NCBI GenBank assembly: GCA_026210745.1
Contig: CP110631.1
Location: 2,852,001-2,916,000, forward strand
Origin: Exobasidium rhododendri
Taxonomy: Eukaryota; Basidiomycota; Exobasidiomycetes; Exobasidiales; Exobasidiaceae
Direction: 5' to 3'
DNA length: 64,000 nt
The notes beneath the pieces are model-generated. The model was given only the letters and a program-made list of their open reading frames with translations. It searched no databases and was not told the DNA's origin. This document shows, piece after piece, positions 1 to 13,728 of this stretch. Each line of letters opens with the position of its first letter. The stretch's first letter is position 1. A program made the translations under genes and the position numbers.

Positions 1-661
1 AGGAAGAGGTTACTTCAGCTTGAGAGAAGGGGAACAATTGCAAGTGAATCAGAGAAGAATTCGGCGCGAGATAGAATTCGGGCAGCAAGGCGACGCAAAA
101 GCCAAAGAAGTCTACCTGGAGGAGGGAGAGTTGCCCTACCTTGATGATGCGGTAGAGGTACACACAGGAGAGGATGAACACGAGAGGATTGCAATTCCAA
201 ATGCTAGTGAACCCGAACCTTACGAGGAGGAAGATTTGGAGGAAAAGATCTTAGATTTCAAGAGGCACATTGCTTCCGATCAAGATGCGGAGGAGCACGA
301 AGAGGGGGAGCGTTGCAAAGACGAGGAGGAGGAGGAGAAGGAGGAGGAGGAGGAGGAAGGTGATGAAGAAGATAGGGAGGAGGAGGAAGAAGGTGATGAG
401 GAAGATAGGGAGGAGGAATTATCAGGTGGAGACTCCGAAAACCTAGAGCCTTCTCTTGAAGATGCAATAGAATCTGCAGAAGGAGAATCAGAAGCGGTGG
501 AGTCAGATGAGGAGGACGTCCCGCCATTCTTTGTAAGCGGGCCACGACCTGCCTCGCTGGATAATTCTGGAAAGGGACGACTGATCTTTGACCTAGGCGA
601 GCAGGAGGAAGCTGAATGGGTAGAGAAAGAAGAGGAATTGGATGAGGAAGAAGAGGAGGAA

Positions 662-693
<32 letters not shown>

Positions 694-3444
694 AGAGGAG
701 GAAGAGGAGAAAGAAGAAGAGGGAGAAGAACACAACGACTCAAGTGAGAAACACTCTTACGTTGACGTGTCCTCAAGACTGCTACACAAGGTGCAAGATG
801 TGGAGGGCGCTTCTCTTGACCGGCCTCGTGATAAGATGGCAGAAGTGGCGATTGAGGAGAGAATCGCTTTGCGGAAGACAAAGGTCTCTCCGACTCAAAA
901 GTCTTTGCAGTCATATCGCCCTGACGAAAGCTTGAGAACCAAGGAAAGCCCTCTTGGCACGGCTACTACAAGAGTGCGATACGATTCGTACTGCTCATCA
1001 TCAAGAGATTCTTCACCGGTGATGATGGAAGTTCGTTACAATCCCGAAGGCGACATGAGTATCGACTCCGTAGAAGTACAACGAAGAAAGCAGATCTTGC
1101 AGCAAAGGGCTAGTCTACTCTCTCGCACATCTCAAAATGTTGACTTGCCGCCTCGAAGGATTTCATTGAAGGAGGAAGCTCGAGCGGACGAAGAGGCAGA
1201 GGATGAAGAGGAAGGAGAAGAGGAAGAAGAGGAGGAGGAGGAGGAGGAGGAGGAGGAGGAGGAGGAGGAGGAGGAGGAGGAGGAGGAGGAGGAGAGGAGG
1301 AGGAGGAGGAGGAGGAGGAGGAGGAGGAGGAGGAGGAGGAGGAAGATGAGAAGGAGGAGGAGGAGGAGGAGAAGGAGGAAGAAGAGGAGATTGACACGGT
1401 GGAAAAGACAAGAGAGGAGCAGAATTTAAAGTATGCTGAATTGGAAGGGCTACTAGAAGAGGACGACGAGGAGGAGGCTGCAGAAGAAGAGAAAATGACT
1501 TACTTAGAGAAGTTACCCGAAGCACCTACTCCAACGTACTTGAGCAAGTTACGAACCACGCATCGGAAAGAGGACAGCAGGATAGTGAGCAGCGAGATCA
1601 GCCATGGAGCGACTTTGCAGGGAAACTTGACCTTGGCAGATGGCATGCGCGAGAGGATCCGAATGCTGAATTCCGGTCCCGGCATCGTCGAGATAGCTAG
1701 TACAGATGCGATCAGTGCTGCCAGGGCTACTGCCATCCTCAAAGTCTTCCACGAGTACGTTCATCACGGTGTCTTGGACATAGAGGTCGACGGTGAGGAA
1801 GTGACCATGATGGACACGTCTCTCGCGCTTTCTCGCTCTCGTCATCACGGTCATTCTGTTTCCCTGCTATCCAAAGCCATGCAAAGCCGTACCTGGGAAG
1901 GTTCTCCCTTCACGCGTGCCTCTCAAGATCAAACGCTGCAAGACAAGAGCTTGGACGAGATTCTCTTTGAAATGGAAGATCACCTCTACAATGCCTCGCA
2001 AGTGATGCTGCAGCGGGATAATATGACCAGTCCTGTCCGTCGCCCGACTTCGGCCGCAAGTGCTGTATCGATCGCTTCCTTACAGACGCCGATGTTGCCT
2101 GGTGCATTTCCCACAAGCACGGTCAAGGCCACCCCTCCGTCACCATTCAGCAGACTGCATCTCAGCGCCAAAGAGGTGAAAGCGATCATCCAACGAGTGA
2201 ATAAGCAGACTACTTTCATCAGCTTCAACACTTTCACGAAGCAACACTGGCAAGCGCTAGACTCTTTGCTCAAGGCAGAGGTCACCGCAATGTCCAGGCA
2301 GTATGCTGATGTGACAAAGCCGGAAGCTCGTCTGAAGGCAACGCTAGAATTGAGAAAGAAGGAGTTGATGGACGCTTTCTTGGACGCTTACGGAGTCAGG
2401 CAAGCAAAAGAAAGGGAGGCGGGCGAGTGGACGGATCGGAAAGTACACTTTCGAATCGTTGCCCTCATCCAGTCTCTTCTTCGTTTCCTCAAAGTCAGGT
2501 ATCCGGAGCTAAATGTCGACGCTGAAATAACAGACACGACCGTGATGGGCAAGATTGGGCAGAACGCCGAAAAGGCAGAAGTCGACGACGACGAAAGTGG
2601 GGTGGCGGCTGAAGCCACACTTCGACTGCCATTTGAGCTGATGTTGGAGAGCACACCAGCGCCTCGATTGCAGATGCCAGCACCTCTGCGGCAAGAGGAG
2701 AGCTCTCCCTCTTTTCATAAGGGAAGAAGTAGCAGCAGCCGATCGACTTCAGGCATCAATATCTACCCACGCCTGCCCTCTCCCGTTCTTGAAAGAAGTG
2801 TCAAGGGACGCGTGCCACAAAGCGAGTCGAGAATGGCGTTCACTTCTGCCAGTAGAGAGGCTGATGTCGGGGGAAAGAGAGTGATAAAAAGGGAGGGCGG
2901 TGACAGCACGGTGGACAAGTCAAGTTCATTGATCGAGATTGCGTCCAAGAGCTTGAGCTTTGTGCGTGCCACCTTTGGATTGCAGAAGGATGCCATGCCA
3001 GCCAGTCAGAGCAGCAGCAGCAGCAGCAGCAGCAGCAATTCAGCTCCCGTTCCGACGCTTTCCAAATTGTGTCCGCCAGCATCACATCACCTCAAGCCTC
3101 TAGCTCGCAATAACCGGCATCTCTCCCTCTCTAACACATCTCGCCTCGACTCTTCTCGGTTCGATCAGAGCACCTCTGCAAGCATGTCAGTCGATCGATC
3201 ACAGTCTCGCAGCGCTTATCAAGCCGGTTCTGCTCGACTACTTCGTGGGGGGACATCCTCCAGTGTCGCTCCCACGTCGTTGTCCTGTCTCCGGATGGAG
3301 GACCACATAGAGGCCAAATCCAAAGCGCAGCAATTGCGTCAAAGTAGAGAAGCAAGGAAGTGGAAGAGTCCACAATCTTCCCGATTCATCACGAATGACG
3401 CCTCCGGCAGCATTAATCTGTCCCAAGTATATAGCCTCAAGTGA
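1..3444 (+). CDS. Acidic, Ser-rich protein of unknown function; 5' partial; frameshifted in a GAG repeat
   Basis: I do not recognise this protein. The reading frame is open from base 2, so the gene starts outside the window. The first part (frame 2, to about 1294) is dominated by Glu/Asp blocks, the longest at 631-725 and 1200-1294. At 1294/1295 one G is missing from an otherwise perfect GAG tract. The frame then reads poly-Arg, while glutamate coding resumes in frame 1 and stays open to the TGA at 3442-3444. The frame-1 part has a non-repetitive, probably folded or helical stretch (about 1500-2640), including the motifs VFHEYVHHGVLDIEVDG and RIVALIQSLLRFLKVRYPEL, then a Ser-rich tail with a poly-Ser run from an AGC repeat (3011-3035). 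Codon use on both sides looks like one gene, so I treat it as a single CDS with an indel that is either real or an assembly error. No signal peptide or membrane segment is seen in the part present. Confidence 0.6.
1229..1345 (+). repeat. (GAG)n trinucleotide tract with a one-base phase slip
   Basis: The tract is an almost pure GAG/GGA repeat encoding glutamate in frame 2. At 1291-1300 the text reads GGAGAGGAGG, which lacks one G of the GAG period, so the glutamate phase shifts from frame 2 to frame 1. The opposite strand shows long Ser or Pro runs that are only shadows of this repeat. Confidence 0.9.
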
Positions 3445-3874
3445 AAAGCTTCTTTTACTTTTCTTATCTCAATGTACAATTATGCACACTACCACTGCCA
3501 TTACTACGACACTTACTTCCTTAGGGAACGCCATTGTAAAAGATATGCATTACTTGATCCAACTCGTCACAGCCGTCTGCTCAGCGTTTGAGGAGAAAGA
3601 AGATCAGCGTTCTTCGCGTGTGCGTGCGCGTTTGACACAAAGAGGAAGAAAGAGGGAGCGATGTATTCTGTTCCTGAGGATGATGGATGTAGAAGATACA
3701 GGTGATGTCGATGGAAGAGTCAAAATGAAGGGTCAAGTGGTGATTGTAAATGCTGTGGTGTAGGGAGAAAGGGGGGAGGTGGCCGCTGGTGGATGTGCGT
3801 GTGTGTAAGATCCGAGATCTAAGAGGATAGAGCTGACGAGGGCTCTCCAAAGCGCTGTACATTGTGGTGTCATT
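3445..3874. other. Convergent intergenic region
   Basis: This is the 3' flank shared by the acidic protein gene (+) and the RING ligase gene (-). I see no coding potential or RNA gene in it, only presumed untranslated regions. Confidence 0.5.
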
Positions 3875-5695
3875 TCAGCCGTAATAGTGTTCCTCGTCGT
3901 CGTCGTCCTCTTCGTCATCGTCTTCTTCTTCGTCGTTGTCATCGTCGCCGTCAAAGGAAAGACGACGCGCGGCGGGCACACTCCTCGAAGAGGAAGGTCT
4001 GTCTATAATACCGGCATTGGAAGGATCTGTTCTATGAGACTGGTTGTCGTTGATTTCTTCGTCGTCGTTGTCACTGCCGTCGATAGTAATGTGTAAGGGG
4101 GAGTGGCGAGGTGCTATTCCTCCTTCCGAGTCCGAGTCAGAGATGACATACCTTGGTCTTCGAATACCTCCGACTGGTCTACCTTGAACGTCGACTTCTT
4201 GTACACCGTCTTCATCGTCATCGTCATCGTCAACGTCGTCATGAGCATGAGCGCTGTGGCTATCGTTACTGTCGCTATCAGTGGATATGGGAATAGGCAT
4301 ACCATCGTCCCCTTCTAGGAAATCATCGTAGTCTCCTTCAAAGTCGCTGTCTTCACTGTCGCCGTAATCTTCCTCGTCAAATTCGATATTTCCATGACGG
4401 ATGAAAGCGTTGCCGTCGTGAAGGAATGCCATGGCTTCTTCGTCCAATTCCTCCATGCTATCAAGCGAGAAGTCTTCATCTAGCAGATCTGATCCGGTAG
4501 CCATACCGTCTATGCTATACTCATATCCACATTGTGTACAAACGCCGTTGATCACTTCATTGGCACACAGGATGCATCGATACACTCGATCCTCTTCGTC
4601 AAACATGGGTTCGTCTGGTGGTCTTTCATCGAAGATGTCCTTCCAAATTTTCTTCGAGGTGGGAAGATTTAATCCTTTGGCCTCCTGTTGCTCTTGTAAA
4701 GAAAGCCCTTGGAAACTTTCATTGCCCTGCACCAGATGTTCATTATTGCCCTGTCCTCCTCTCATACTCGTGTCTATCTGATCTATCAAGCCTTTGACTA
4801 GCCATACCTCTACGGGCGCCACCGAGACCTTCTCGCGGCAATGTGGACAAACTTTGACTCTCTTCAAGGTTCTACGACGTTCAAACTCTCGTCGTTCAAC
4901 TTCTCGTCGATCCCCTTGCAGGTCGGACGGTAAGGGAGACTCGTTGACCAAAGGTCTTGCAGAAATACATCAGCCCAGTATCCAACGCAAAAATCAAGTC
5001 TACCTCTGCCAACCTTCTACTCACTTCGTAAACCACGCTACAAGACATCGGGCGCAGAACATGTGTCCACAGGGCGATAGGACATGTGGTCTCCAGACGA
5101 GCTCCATACAGATCGTACAGGTACATTGACCGTAAAAGGCCGAGATGGTGTCTCTCTGTAAGCTCATGACGCTGTCCTTCATTCCAATCTCTTCCTGAAG
5201 TCTGGCATTCTCCAGCTGCAGAGCTTCAATTTGAACCACTGCGCTTGTGCTTGCTGCCAAATCTTTGATGTGATCTTCCACACCACTGTTCTTACACACA
5301 TCTTCTCTCTCTGCGTGCACCTTCTCTTCTTCTATGCTCTCGCTTCGAGAAGGTGAGACAGCGGCCTTGCGCTTTTTGAAACATTTCTTTGGTGCGATTC
5401 TGCGCTCCTTCTCATCTGCTGAGGTGTGAGCGTGAATGCTGTGCTGACGAGTGTCAGCAGCACTTCTGCTGCCTTCTGCTTCACTTCCATCCGATGGCGC
5501 ACGTCGAAGTGTACTTTCGCCCCGACGCCGTTTCTTGTTCTTTCTGTCACGATTCTTATAAGAATTGTGTGATGCATCTATCAGCGTTGCTTCTCCTTCC
5601 TCTTCCCAAATTCTTTGACTGGGACTAGCTTCGTGAGACCTCTTCGAGCTTGTCCCCTTCATGGACTTCGCACGCTTGCTCTGACGTCCATCCAT
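3875..5695 (-). CDS. RING-finger E3 ubiquitin ligase, Psh1-like
   Basis: Two exons: 5695..5025 and 4955..3875 (intron 4956-5024, GTGAGT donor, CAAG acceptor), 583 aa. The N-terminus is basic with Lys/Arg clusters that could be nuclear localisation signals. A short coiled coil (around IEALQLENARLQEEIG) leads into a C3HC4 RING at about residues 198-265. The first half, CTICMELVWRPHVLSPCGH, is in exon 1 and the last pair, CPHC, is in exon 2, so the intron splits the RING. The stretch between the sixth and seventh ligands is unusually long and basic. A second zinc motif, YRCILCANEVINGVCTQCG, follows at about residue 350, and the tail is very acidic. RING plus a downstream C2-C2 ribbon plus an acidic tail matches budding yeast Psh1, which ubiquitinates the centromeric histone Cse4/CENP-A. 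E3 activity is well supported; the Psh1 orthology is an inference. The ATG at 5695 is the first in frame. It is divergent from sub2. Confidence 0.82.
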
Positions 5696-6068
5696 TGTGA
5701 TACCAGAAGACACCGCTTCCCGCCCCTTTGTCGTTGGTGTACGTCGACAAGTAAAAGGCGGCTATCAAGAGAGGCCTCTACGTCGTCATTGAACTAGATT
5801 AAAGCACACACCCCAAGGTCCAAATTTGGCTTTGATCGGATTTTTTTTGGATCACGTCTTCTTTTCTCGTACCGGTAAATGGGTGAGCAACAATGGTCCG
5901 CTCGCCACATGGCCATTGGGCGTCTTCGGTCGACGAGCGTCACGTCTACACCTTCCTTCCTTGCGCTCTCTGCACCCCAGGCATCCATCTCGTCTACTTC
6001 TTCCATACTGCCCTTTCGTGTATTCATCATCCCATAGCCGCACGTTCCACTCACCGAGAAGCGCAATC
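5696..6068. promoter_or_regulatory. Divergent promoter region, RING ligase / sub2
   Basis: A 373-base region between two divergently read start codons must hold both promoters. I see no clear TATA box. It contains one copy (5815-5839) of a sequence repeated upstream of the germinal-centre kinase gene. Confidence 0.5.
5815..5839. repeat. Copy 1 of a dispersed 23-25 base element
   Basis: AAGGTCCA, then two extra A, then TTTGGCTTTGATCGG. The second copy at 8788-8810 is identical apart from the two A. Both lie in 5' intergenic DNA. Confidence 0.6.
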
Positions 6069-7813
6069 ATGGACAACGAAGAGTAAGCATTCAGGAAGCA
6101 CCCGGCCCCTGCAACGGCGCGCTCAGCTTTCGGCCTCAATTGGTAGTCTTCATCGACAATCTAAACTAAAGCATCTCCTTTTTCCCTCCATCAGTCTTAT
6201 CGATTACGAAGAGGAGGTTCCTTCGACGACCAACGGAGCAGCTACCACTGCCGACGGTGCGGCTACAGGAGTCTCTGCAACGGCAGGAGAAGAAAAGGAC
6301 GGAAAGAAGGGGTCCTACGTTGGTATTCATTCTACTGGATTCCGAGATTTCCTCCTCAAACCGGAACTTCTTCGATCCATCTCTGACCTTGGTTTCGAAC
6401 ATCCTTCCGAAGGTGGGTCTGCTTCTACTTACGATACTGCATCAACTAGCAAGAACTCACATTAGGTACTGTGTGTCTTCTTTTATAGTACAACAAGAAT
6501 GCATTCCTCAGTCCATCCTCGGTATGGATGTAGTGTGTCAAGCAAAGTCTGGTATGGGAAAGACGGCCGTCTTCGTCTTGGCCACTCTCCAACAAATCGA
6601 GCCACAAGACGGTGAAGTTAGTGTCATTGTACTGTGTCACACCAGAGAATTGGCCTACCAGATTCGAAACGAGTATGCACGATTTTCGAAATACATGCCC
6701 GACGTTCGAACCTCAGTCTTTTACGGAGGTACACCAGTGGCAGCTGATCAAGCTATCTTGAAGGACAAGACCAAATGCCCTCATATCATTGTTGGTACTC
6801 CTGGTCGAATGAACGCCTTGGTTCGTGACAAGAGCTTGAAAGCAGGCGGGGTCAAACACTTCATCCTTGATGAGTGTGACAAGATGCTCGAGCAAATCGG
6901 TGAGCTTTCGAGAATGAAGTGTTTTGTGTGAATCGTCCAGGTCCTGACTCACACATATGCTCCCTCTCATTTTATCAGATATGCGAAGAGATGTGCAAGA
7001 CATCTTCCGAGCGACCCCGCATCACAAGCAGGTCATGATGTTTTCTGCCACTCTTTCAAAGGAAGTCAGGCCTACTTGCAAGAAATTCATGCAGAATGTG
7101 CGTCTACGATGCAGGAAGCGAGAGAAGGAACATTGGAAGAGACTTTTTGCTGACTGGTTTTATTAACCAATGCCTACAGCCACTTGAAATCTACGTCGAC
7201 GATGAGACCAAGCTTACCCTGCACGGTTTGCAGCAACACTTTGTGCGATTGGAAGAGAATGCCAAGAACCGCAAGTTGAACGATCTCCTTGATTCGCTTG
7301 AATTTAATCAGGTCGTCATTTTTGTCAAGTCGATCGCTCGAGCCAATGAATTAAATAAGCTCTTGGTCGAGTGCAACTTCCCCAGCATTTGCATCCACGC
7401 CGGTATTCAACAGCAAGAGCGAATCGATCGGTACCAGCAATTCAAAAGCTTCGAAAAAAGAATCCTTGTAGCTACAGATATCTTTGGACGAGGAATCGAC
7501 ATTGAGCGAGTCAACGTCAGCATCAGTGAGTAGATTTGGCCGCGTGAAGCGACGCCAGGTGATTGATTGCATGTGTCGAATCACTAACGTCTGCGAACCT
7601 GATTTGCGTCTACCAGGCTACGACGCCCCCTCTGATGCCGACTCGTATTTGCATCGTTCCGCTCGAGCTGGTCGATTTGGAACAAAAGGTCTTGCCATTG
7701 TCTTTGTGTCTTCCGAGGCAGACGAAGAAGTTCTCAAGCAGATCCAGAGTCGATTCGAGGTGGCTATCCCAGAACTTCCCGATTCAATCGATTCTTCCAC
7801 CTACATGTCCTGA
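6069..7813 (+). CDS. sub2: ATP-dependent RNA helicase Sub2 (UAP56 family, DECD box)
   Basis: Six exons: 6069..6082, 6195..6412, 6489..6899, 6979..7097, 7180..7525, 7617..7813, giving 434 aa, the usual length for the family. Visible motifs in order: N-terminal MDNEDLIDYEEE; Q-motif region [15 protein letters not shown]; Walker A AKSGMGKT; motif Ia/Ib region with TPGR; DECD, the signature of UAP56/Sub2 rather than DEAD; SAT; RGID; and [13 protein letters not shown]. Sub2 acts in spliceosome assembly and, with Yra1 and the THO complex (TREX), in nuclear mRNA export. The stretch that is VINYDMP in relatives reads SISYDAP here, formed across the last splice junction (donor GTGAGT at 7526, acceptor CCAG at 7616). 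All introns are GT-AG with in-phase joins. The gene has five introns in 1.7 kb, far denser than its neighbours. Confidence 0.95.
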
Positions 7814-8218
7814 GATCTTAAAAGCAGATGCAGAGCTCCCTCTCAAAGACAAGGAGGAGGACGTCACTGTCAGATCTCGCAAGGGAGACGAATTTGTAAA
7901 ATCTGGTGTAAATTGCTGTAACCCCCTCCTCCTACTTGCCATGCCTTTCCACCAAAAATGAAAAATCCACGTATTCCTTTTCGACCGGAGTGGCGCTCCT
8001 CGGTGTTCTCTTCATCTCTTGCTTGTGCTCTTCATCACCGAACGGGATTTGCTTGGCAGAAGCGCAAGGAGGTATGTGAAGTTGTTGCGCTCGTCGGCAG
8101 GAGTACGTGCCATTACGCGCTAAGATGCTGTAAAAGGGGCAACACTTATTTGAGTTTGGGTTGTGTATCTTTTTTAGATTTTAGGTGCGCGAAGGGAGGG
8201 ATTTAGATCCAAAAGGAA

Positions 8219-8245
8219 TGAGAGAGAGAGAGAGAGTGTGTGTGT
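8219..8245. repeat. (GA)n(GT)n microsatellite
   Basis: A dinucleotide repeat is read directly: GA units followed by GT units, in intergenic DNA downstream of sub2. Confidence 0.85.
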
Positions 8246-8787
8246 TCTTGCCAATCTGCGCCGAAGAGGGAACGGACGAACGCTTGGATCTCCCCTCGCA
8301 AAGCCCGATTTAATCGAGCCTCGCTGTCCAGCAATAGCGCCCTTCCATTCTCTACCTTCTAGGAGCCTCAAAAATACATCTACCTCCGCCCTCGAATCGA
8401 CCGTTTCAAGGAAGTATTAATTTCCTCGATTTGGGCAACAAGGGCTCACTAGGCGCTAAGTCGAATTATACTCTAAATATAATCGACGATACTTTCTCCA
8501 GTGCTCTGTACTCCTCTCGAAGCTACCACATCCTTGGCAGGATCACCATCAGTAGCCTTTTGCGGATATTCCTCCTTTCGCATCACTCCCACTTCACCTT
8601 GCTCGCATATAGGGAGAAGCCAGTCCCCACTTTTTCATACCCTCTTCGGGGAATTTTGAGTTTTATAATAATCTAGACTACAATCTTAATCAGCTCTCCT
8701 TCGTGACACCGCCACGATTACAAGCATTCACCTATTCAACACGGTGCCAGTGTGTTGTTCTTGGTTATTGTTTGGAGAAGTCGTTCA

Positions 8788-8810
8788 AAGGTCCATTTGG
8801 CTTTGATCGG
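8788..8810. repeat. Copy 2 of a dispersed 23-25 base element
   Basis: AAGGTCCA followed directly by TTTGGCTTTGATCGG, about 0.5 kb upstream of the kinase start codon. It matches copy 1 at 5815-5839 except for a two-base gap. Confidence 0.6.
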
Positions 8811-9280
8811 TCGTTCACTTTCGGTCTTTGTCCTTTGTGGAATTGGAAGACGTACCGACAAGGGTGATACATTTCCTCTGCAACGCACCAGCATAGGGCT
8901 TGAGAAGTAAGCAAAGCTGGCTGCGTTAGGGGGACAATCTTGTTAACGGCCATCATCATCAGTACAAAGTGAGTGGTGCTGCTGTTCGATGAATAGAGTG
9001 GTGATGTGCCGAAAGCTATATCACCCCCCCCCTCTTAATCTCGCTCAGTACTTACAAACGCATCTATCGCATCTACTCTTCTTCTACTATCTGACTCCTC
9101 CCACAACTGCAAACAGTACACCGCATCGCAAAGTAATTTGTCTTGCTCCAGTCTCATTCTCGCCACCGAAATAGTCAGCGATATACGTCCATTTTCTCCA
9201 GTGTTGTTGAGCCTTCTGGAATTCTGCTGGTCATCATTTCTCCTTTCGCCAAAAGGACACTACGCACATACAGACCAAAG

Positions 9281-11761
<2,481 letters not shown>

Positions 11762-12394
11762 GGTGGCGAAACTCCCGCTCTTGATCGCTCAAAGTATAAA
11801 AAACTCCCAAACCACCGCAAGGACACCCACCTTCAATCCTCCGTACGTCCGACACAACGATACGATCACCACACAATTCACAAGCAACAGAAAATTGCCG
11901 CATCTATACCACACGAGCCTCCCAGCGCCACTCTTTCTAATCCACCGCATCACCAAACCATCTTAGGCCTCGCTCATCCCCCGTCGTTACCCCCCTTCCT
12001 CTTGCCTATCCTTATCATTCCCTCTCTCCCTCTCTCACTGTCTCTCTCATGTTCACCCTCTCAATTCTCACAACATCTTTCTACTCCCCTCGAATTCACG
12101 TAAATCGATGAAGAAAAGTGATTCAAGCAACTCCCACGGGGCAATCCTCAAGTGAACGATCATCTTGATGAACGGCTGGTCATCGATTCATGGCAATCTA
12201 TTGCGCTTGCTAGAGCATGGAGAAGCAGGCGAGGGCTGAATACTCTTTACACGTTCTCTTCTTTTCCTCTTCAAAAGCAAGAGGAAAGGGGAAAATGACA
12301 ATGGAGGAATGAGGAGAGAAACAGAGACAAGGAGGGAGCAAACACTACTATCAACTTGTGATAGTGTAACGTTTGAGACAAAAGACAAGAAATT
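11762..12394. other. Convergent intergenic region
   Basis: Shared 3' flank of the kinase gene (+) and the Pho80-like cyclin gene (-). It is CT-rich at 11990-12060. I see no gene in it. Confidence 0.5.
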
Positions 12395-13728
12395 TCAGTC
12401 GTTGAAATTCTGCCTGTCGAATGTGTCGGAGTTGAATAGCGTTGGTTGTTTCAGGTCGTTCTTGTGGTACTGTAGTTCTTGCTGTTCTTGCTGGTGGAGT
12501 AACTCTTGCAGATGTTGTTGTTGCTGAGATTGTTGTAGAGAGGCAGGTTGCAGTTGAAATGACCGGTGCGAGTTTACCAAACTTGTGTAGTAGTGTTGAA
12601 GTAGAGTGCCGCTGCAAGAAAGTTTCCAGTTGATGATGTTGAGAAACTCCTTCTCGAGCATGTTCAGTTCGACTAGGGAGATTCCACCGACTCTGGCGTA
12701 GTGGCCTGAAGGGGAGAGTATGACACGGGGTCAGTCGCCTTGGGAAGAGAAAAGAGAAGTATACCATTCTTTGCACGCAAACTCACCATTCGTACTGAAG
12801 GCATCACACAGCGCTTTACTAGCACAGACGACGGCAGCGCAGATGAATCGATGCACCGTAAGGCTGCAGACTGTAAAGCCGGATATTCGTTGACACACTC
12901 GGTCAATGTAGACGAGCAAGATTAGGGTGCATGATTTCTCCAGCGATGTATATTTGGTGATACGCTTCAAGTAAGATAGTACGGAGATGGAGGGAGTTGC
13001 TCGAGAGTGGAAGCGGGTGAGCGAGGTTGGGAGCAGGGGCAAAAGGTCGTTGTGTGCGGTGAGGCGAGACAGCATGTCGGCTGGTGAGTGAAAGAAGAGA
13101 GAGAGAGAGAGAGTGAGTGAGTGAGTGAGACGCGCATCAGCGACATGACTGCGCTTGCCAATACATGGATAGACTGTCGCAACTCACCAACTAGCACGAC
13201 TATATCGTCGGCATCTGCGTCCTCAAACAAAGCCGGCAGGACTTTGACGTCATCGTCCTTCGTGTCTGCAGCGGCTGTCGCCAATCCTTGTACATCAGGG
13301 GTGGTAGGTAAAGTAGAGGATGATGCCATCTGTGTGTCTACCTCTGAATCCTCCGATGACACTCCAGCACTGCTGCCATTTGCTCGTTCCCCATTGCGAG
13401 GCTCTACTCCATCGACAGACGTGGACATCGTGTGCTTGGAAGTGCTGCTTTCCGTGCTGCTCGTACCGCTACCGCTGCTGCCATCCGCATTCAGAGCTTC
13501 ATAGGCTCGACTAGCCGAGTCTCTCCCAGGTGGCTTGCCGAAGATGACGTCGGAAGGTGAAGCTTTCTTCAAGAGCGTTTGTGTCGAAGAAGAAATAGGT
13601 CTACTTCGTTTCCCATTAGGCACTATAGGTGAAGCGGCCGCTGATGAGGAGGATATCGACGACGAGGATGAGGAAGACGCATCCCCGTAACCGCTGCTTA
13701 CTCTCCTTGCTTCTGAAACTCTCGACAT
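12395..13728 (-). CDS. Pho80-like (PCL-type) cyclin
   Basis: Three exons: 13728..13188, 13080..12787, 12705..12395, giving 381 aa. The first about 180 residues are Ser-rich and disordered. The cyclin box runs from about residue 185 to 300: LTRFHSRATPSISVLSYLKRI, then YTSLEKSCTLILLVYIDR, FTVCSLTVHRFICAAVVCASK, LCDAFSTNGHYARVGGI and LNMLEKEFLNIINWKL. These are the conserved blocks of the Pho80/Pcl7 cyclin family, which activates the kinase Pho85 in phosphate and nutrient signalling. The tail is Gln-rich. Both joins are in phase (GTGAGT donors) and restore the conserved NGHYARVGGI motif across the second intron. The ATG at 13728 is the first in frame. The first intron contains a microsatellite pyrimidine tract. 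Confidence 0.9.
13096..13130. repeat. (GA)n(GTGA)n microsatellite inside an intron
   Basis: The repeat lies in the first intron (13081-13187) of the Pho80-like gene. On the coding (minus) strand it reads as CTCA and CT units just upstream of the CACCAG acceptor, so it serves as the intron's polypyrimidine tract. Confidence 0.85.

Larger units (their letters stand above)
7814..9280. other. 1.5 kb intergenic region between sub2 and the kinase gene
   Basis: It holds the sub2 3' flank, a GA/GT microsatellite (8219-8245), a C run (9012-9019), and the second copy of the dispersed element (8788-8810). Small open frames here lack codon bias or recognisable motifs, and I support no gene. Confidence 0.5.

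Noticed and set aside
280-1397. Long minus-strand open frames coding poly-Ser or poly-Pro
   Set aside because: They are antisense shadows of the GAG repeats, with no start context or non-repetitive sequence.
8431-8959. Small open frames between sub2 and the kinase gene
   Set aside because: No codon bias, no motif, weak or absent ATG context. They lie in presumed flanking DNA.
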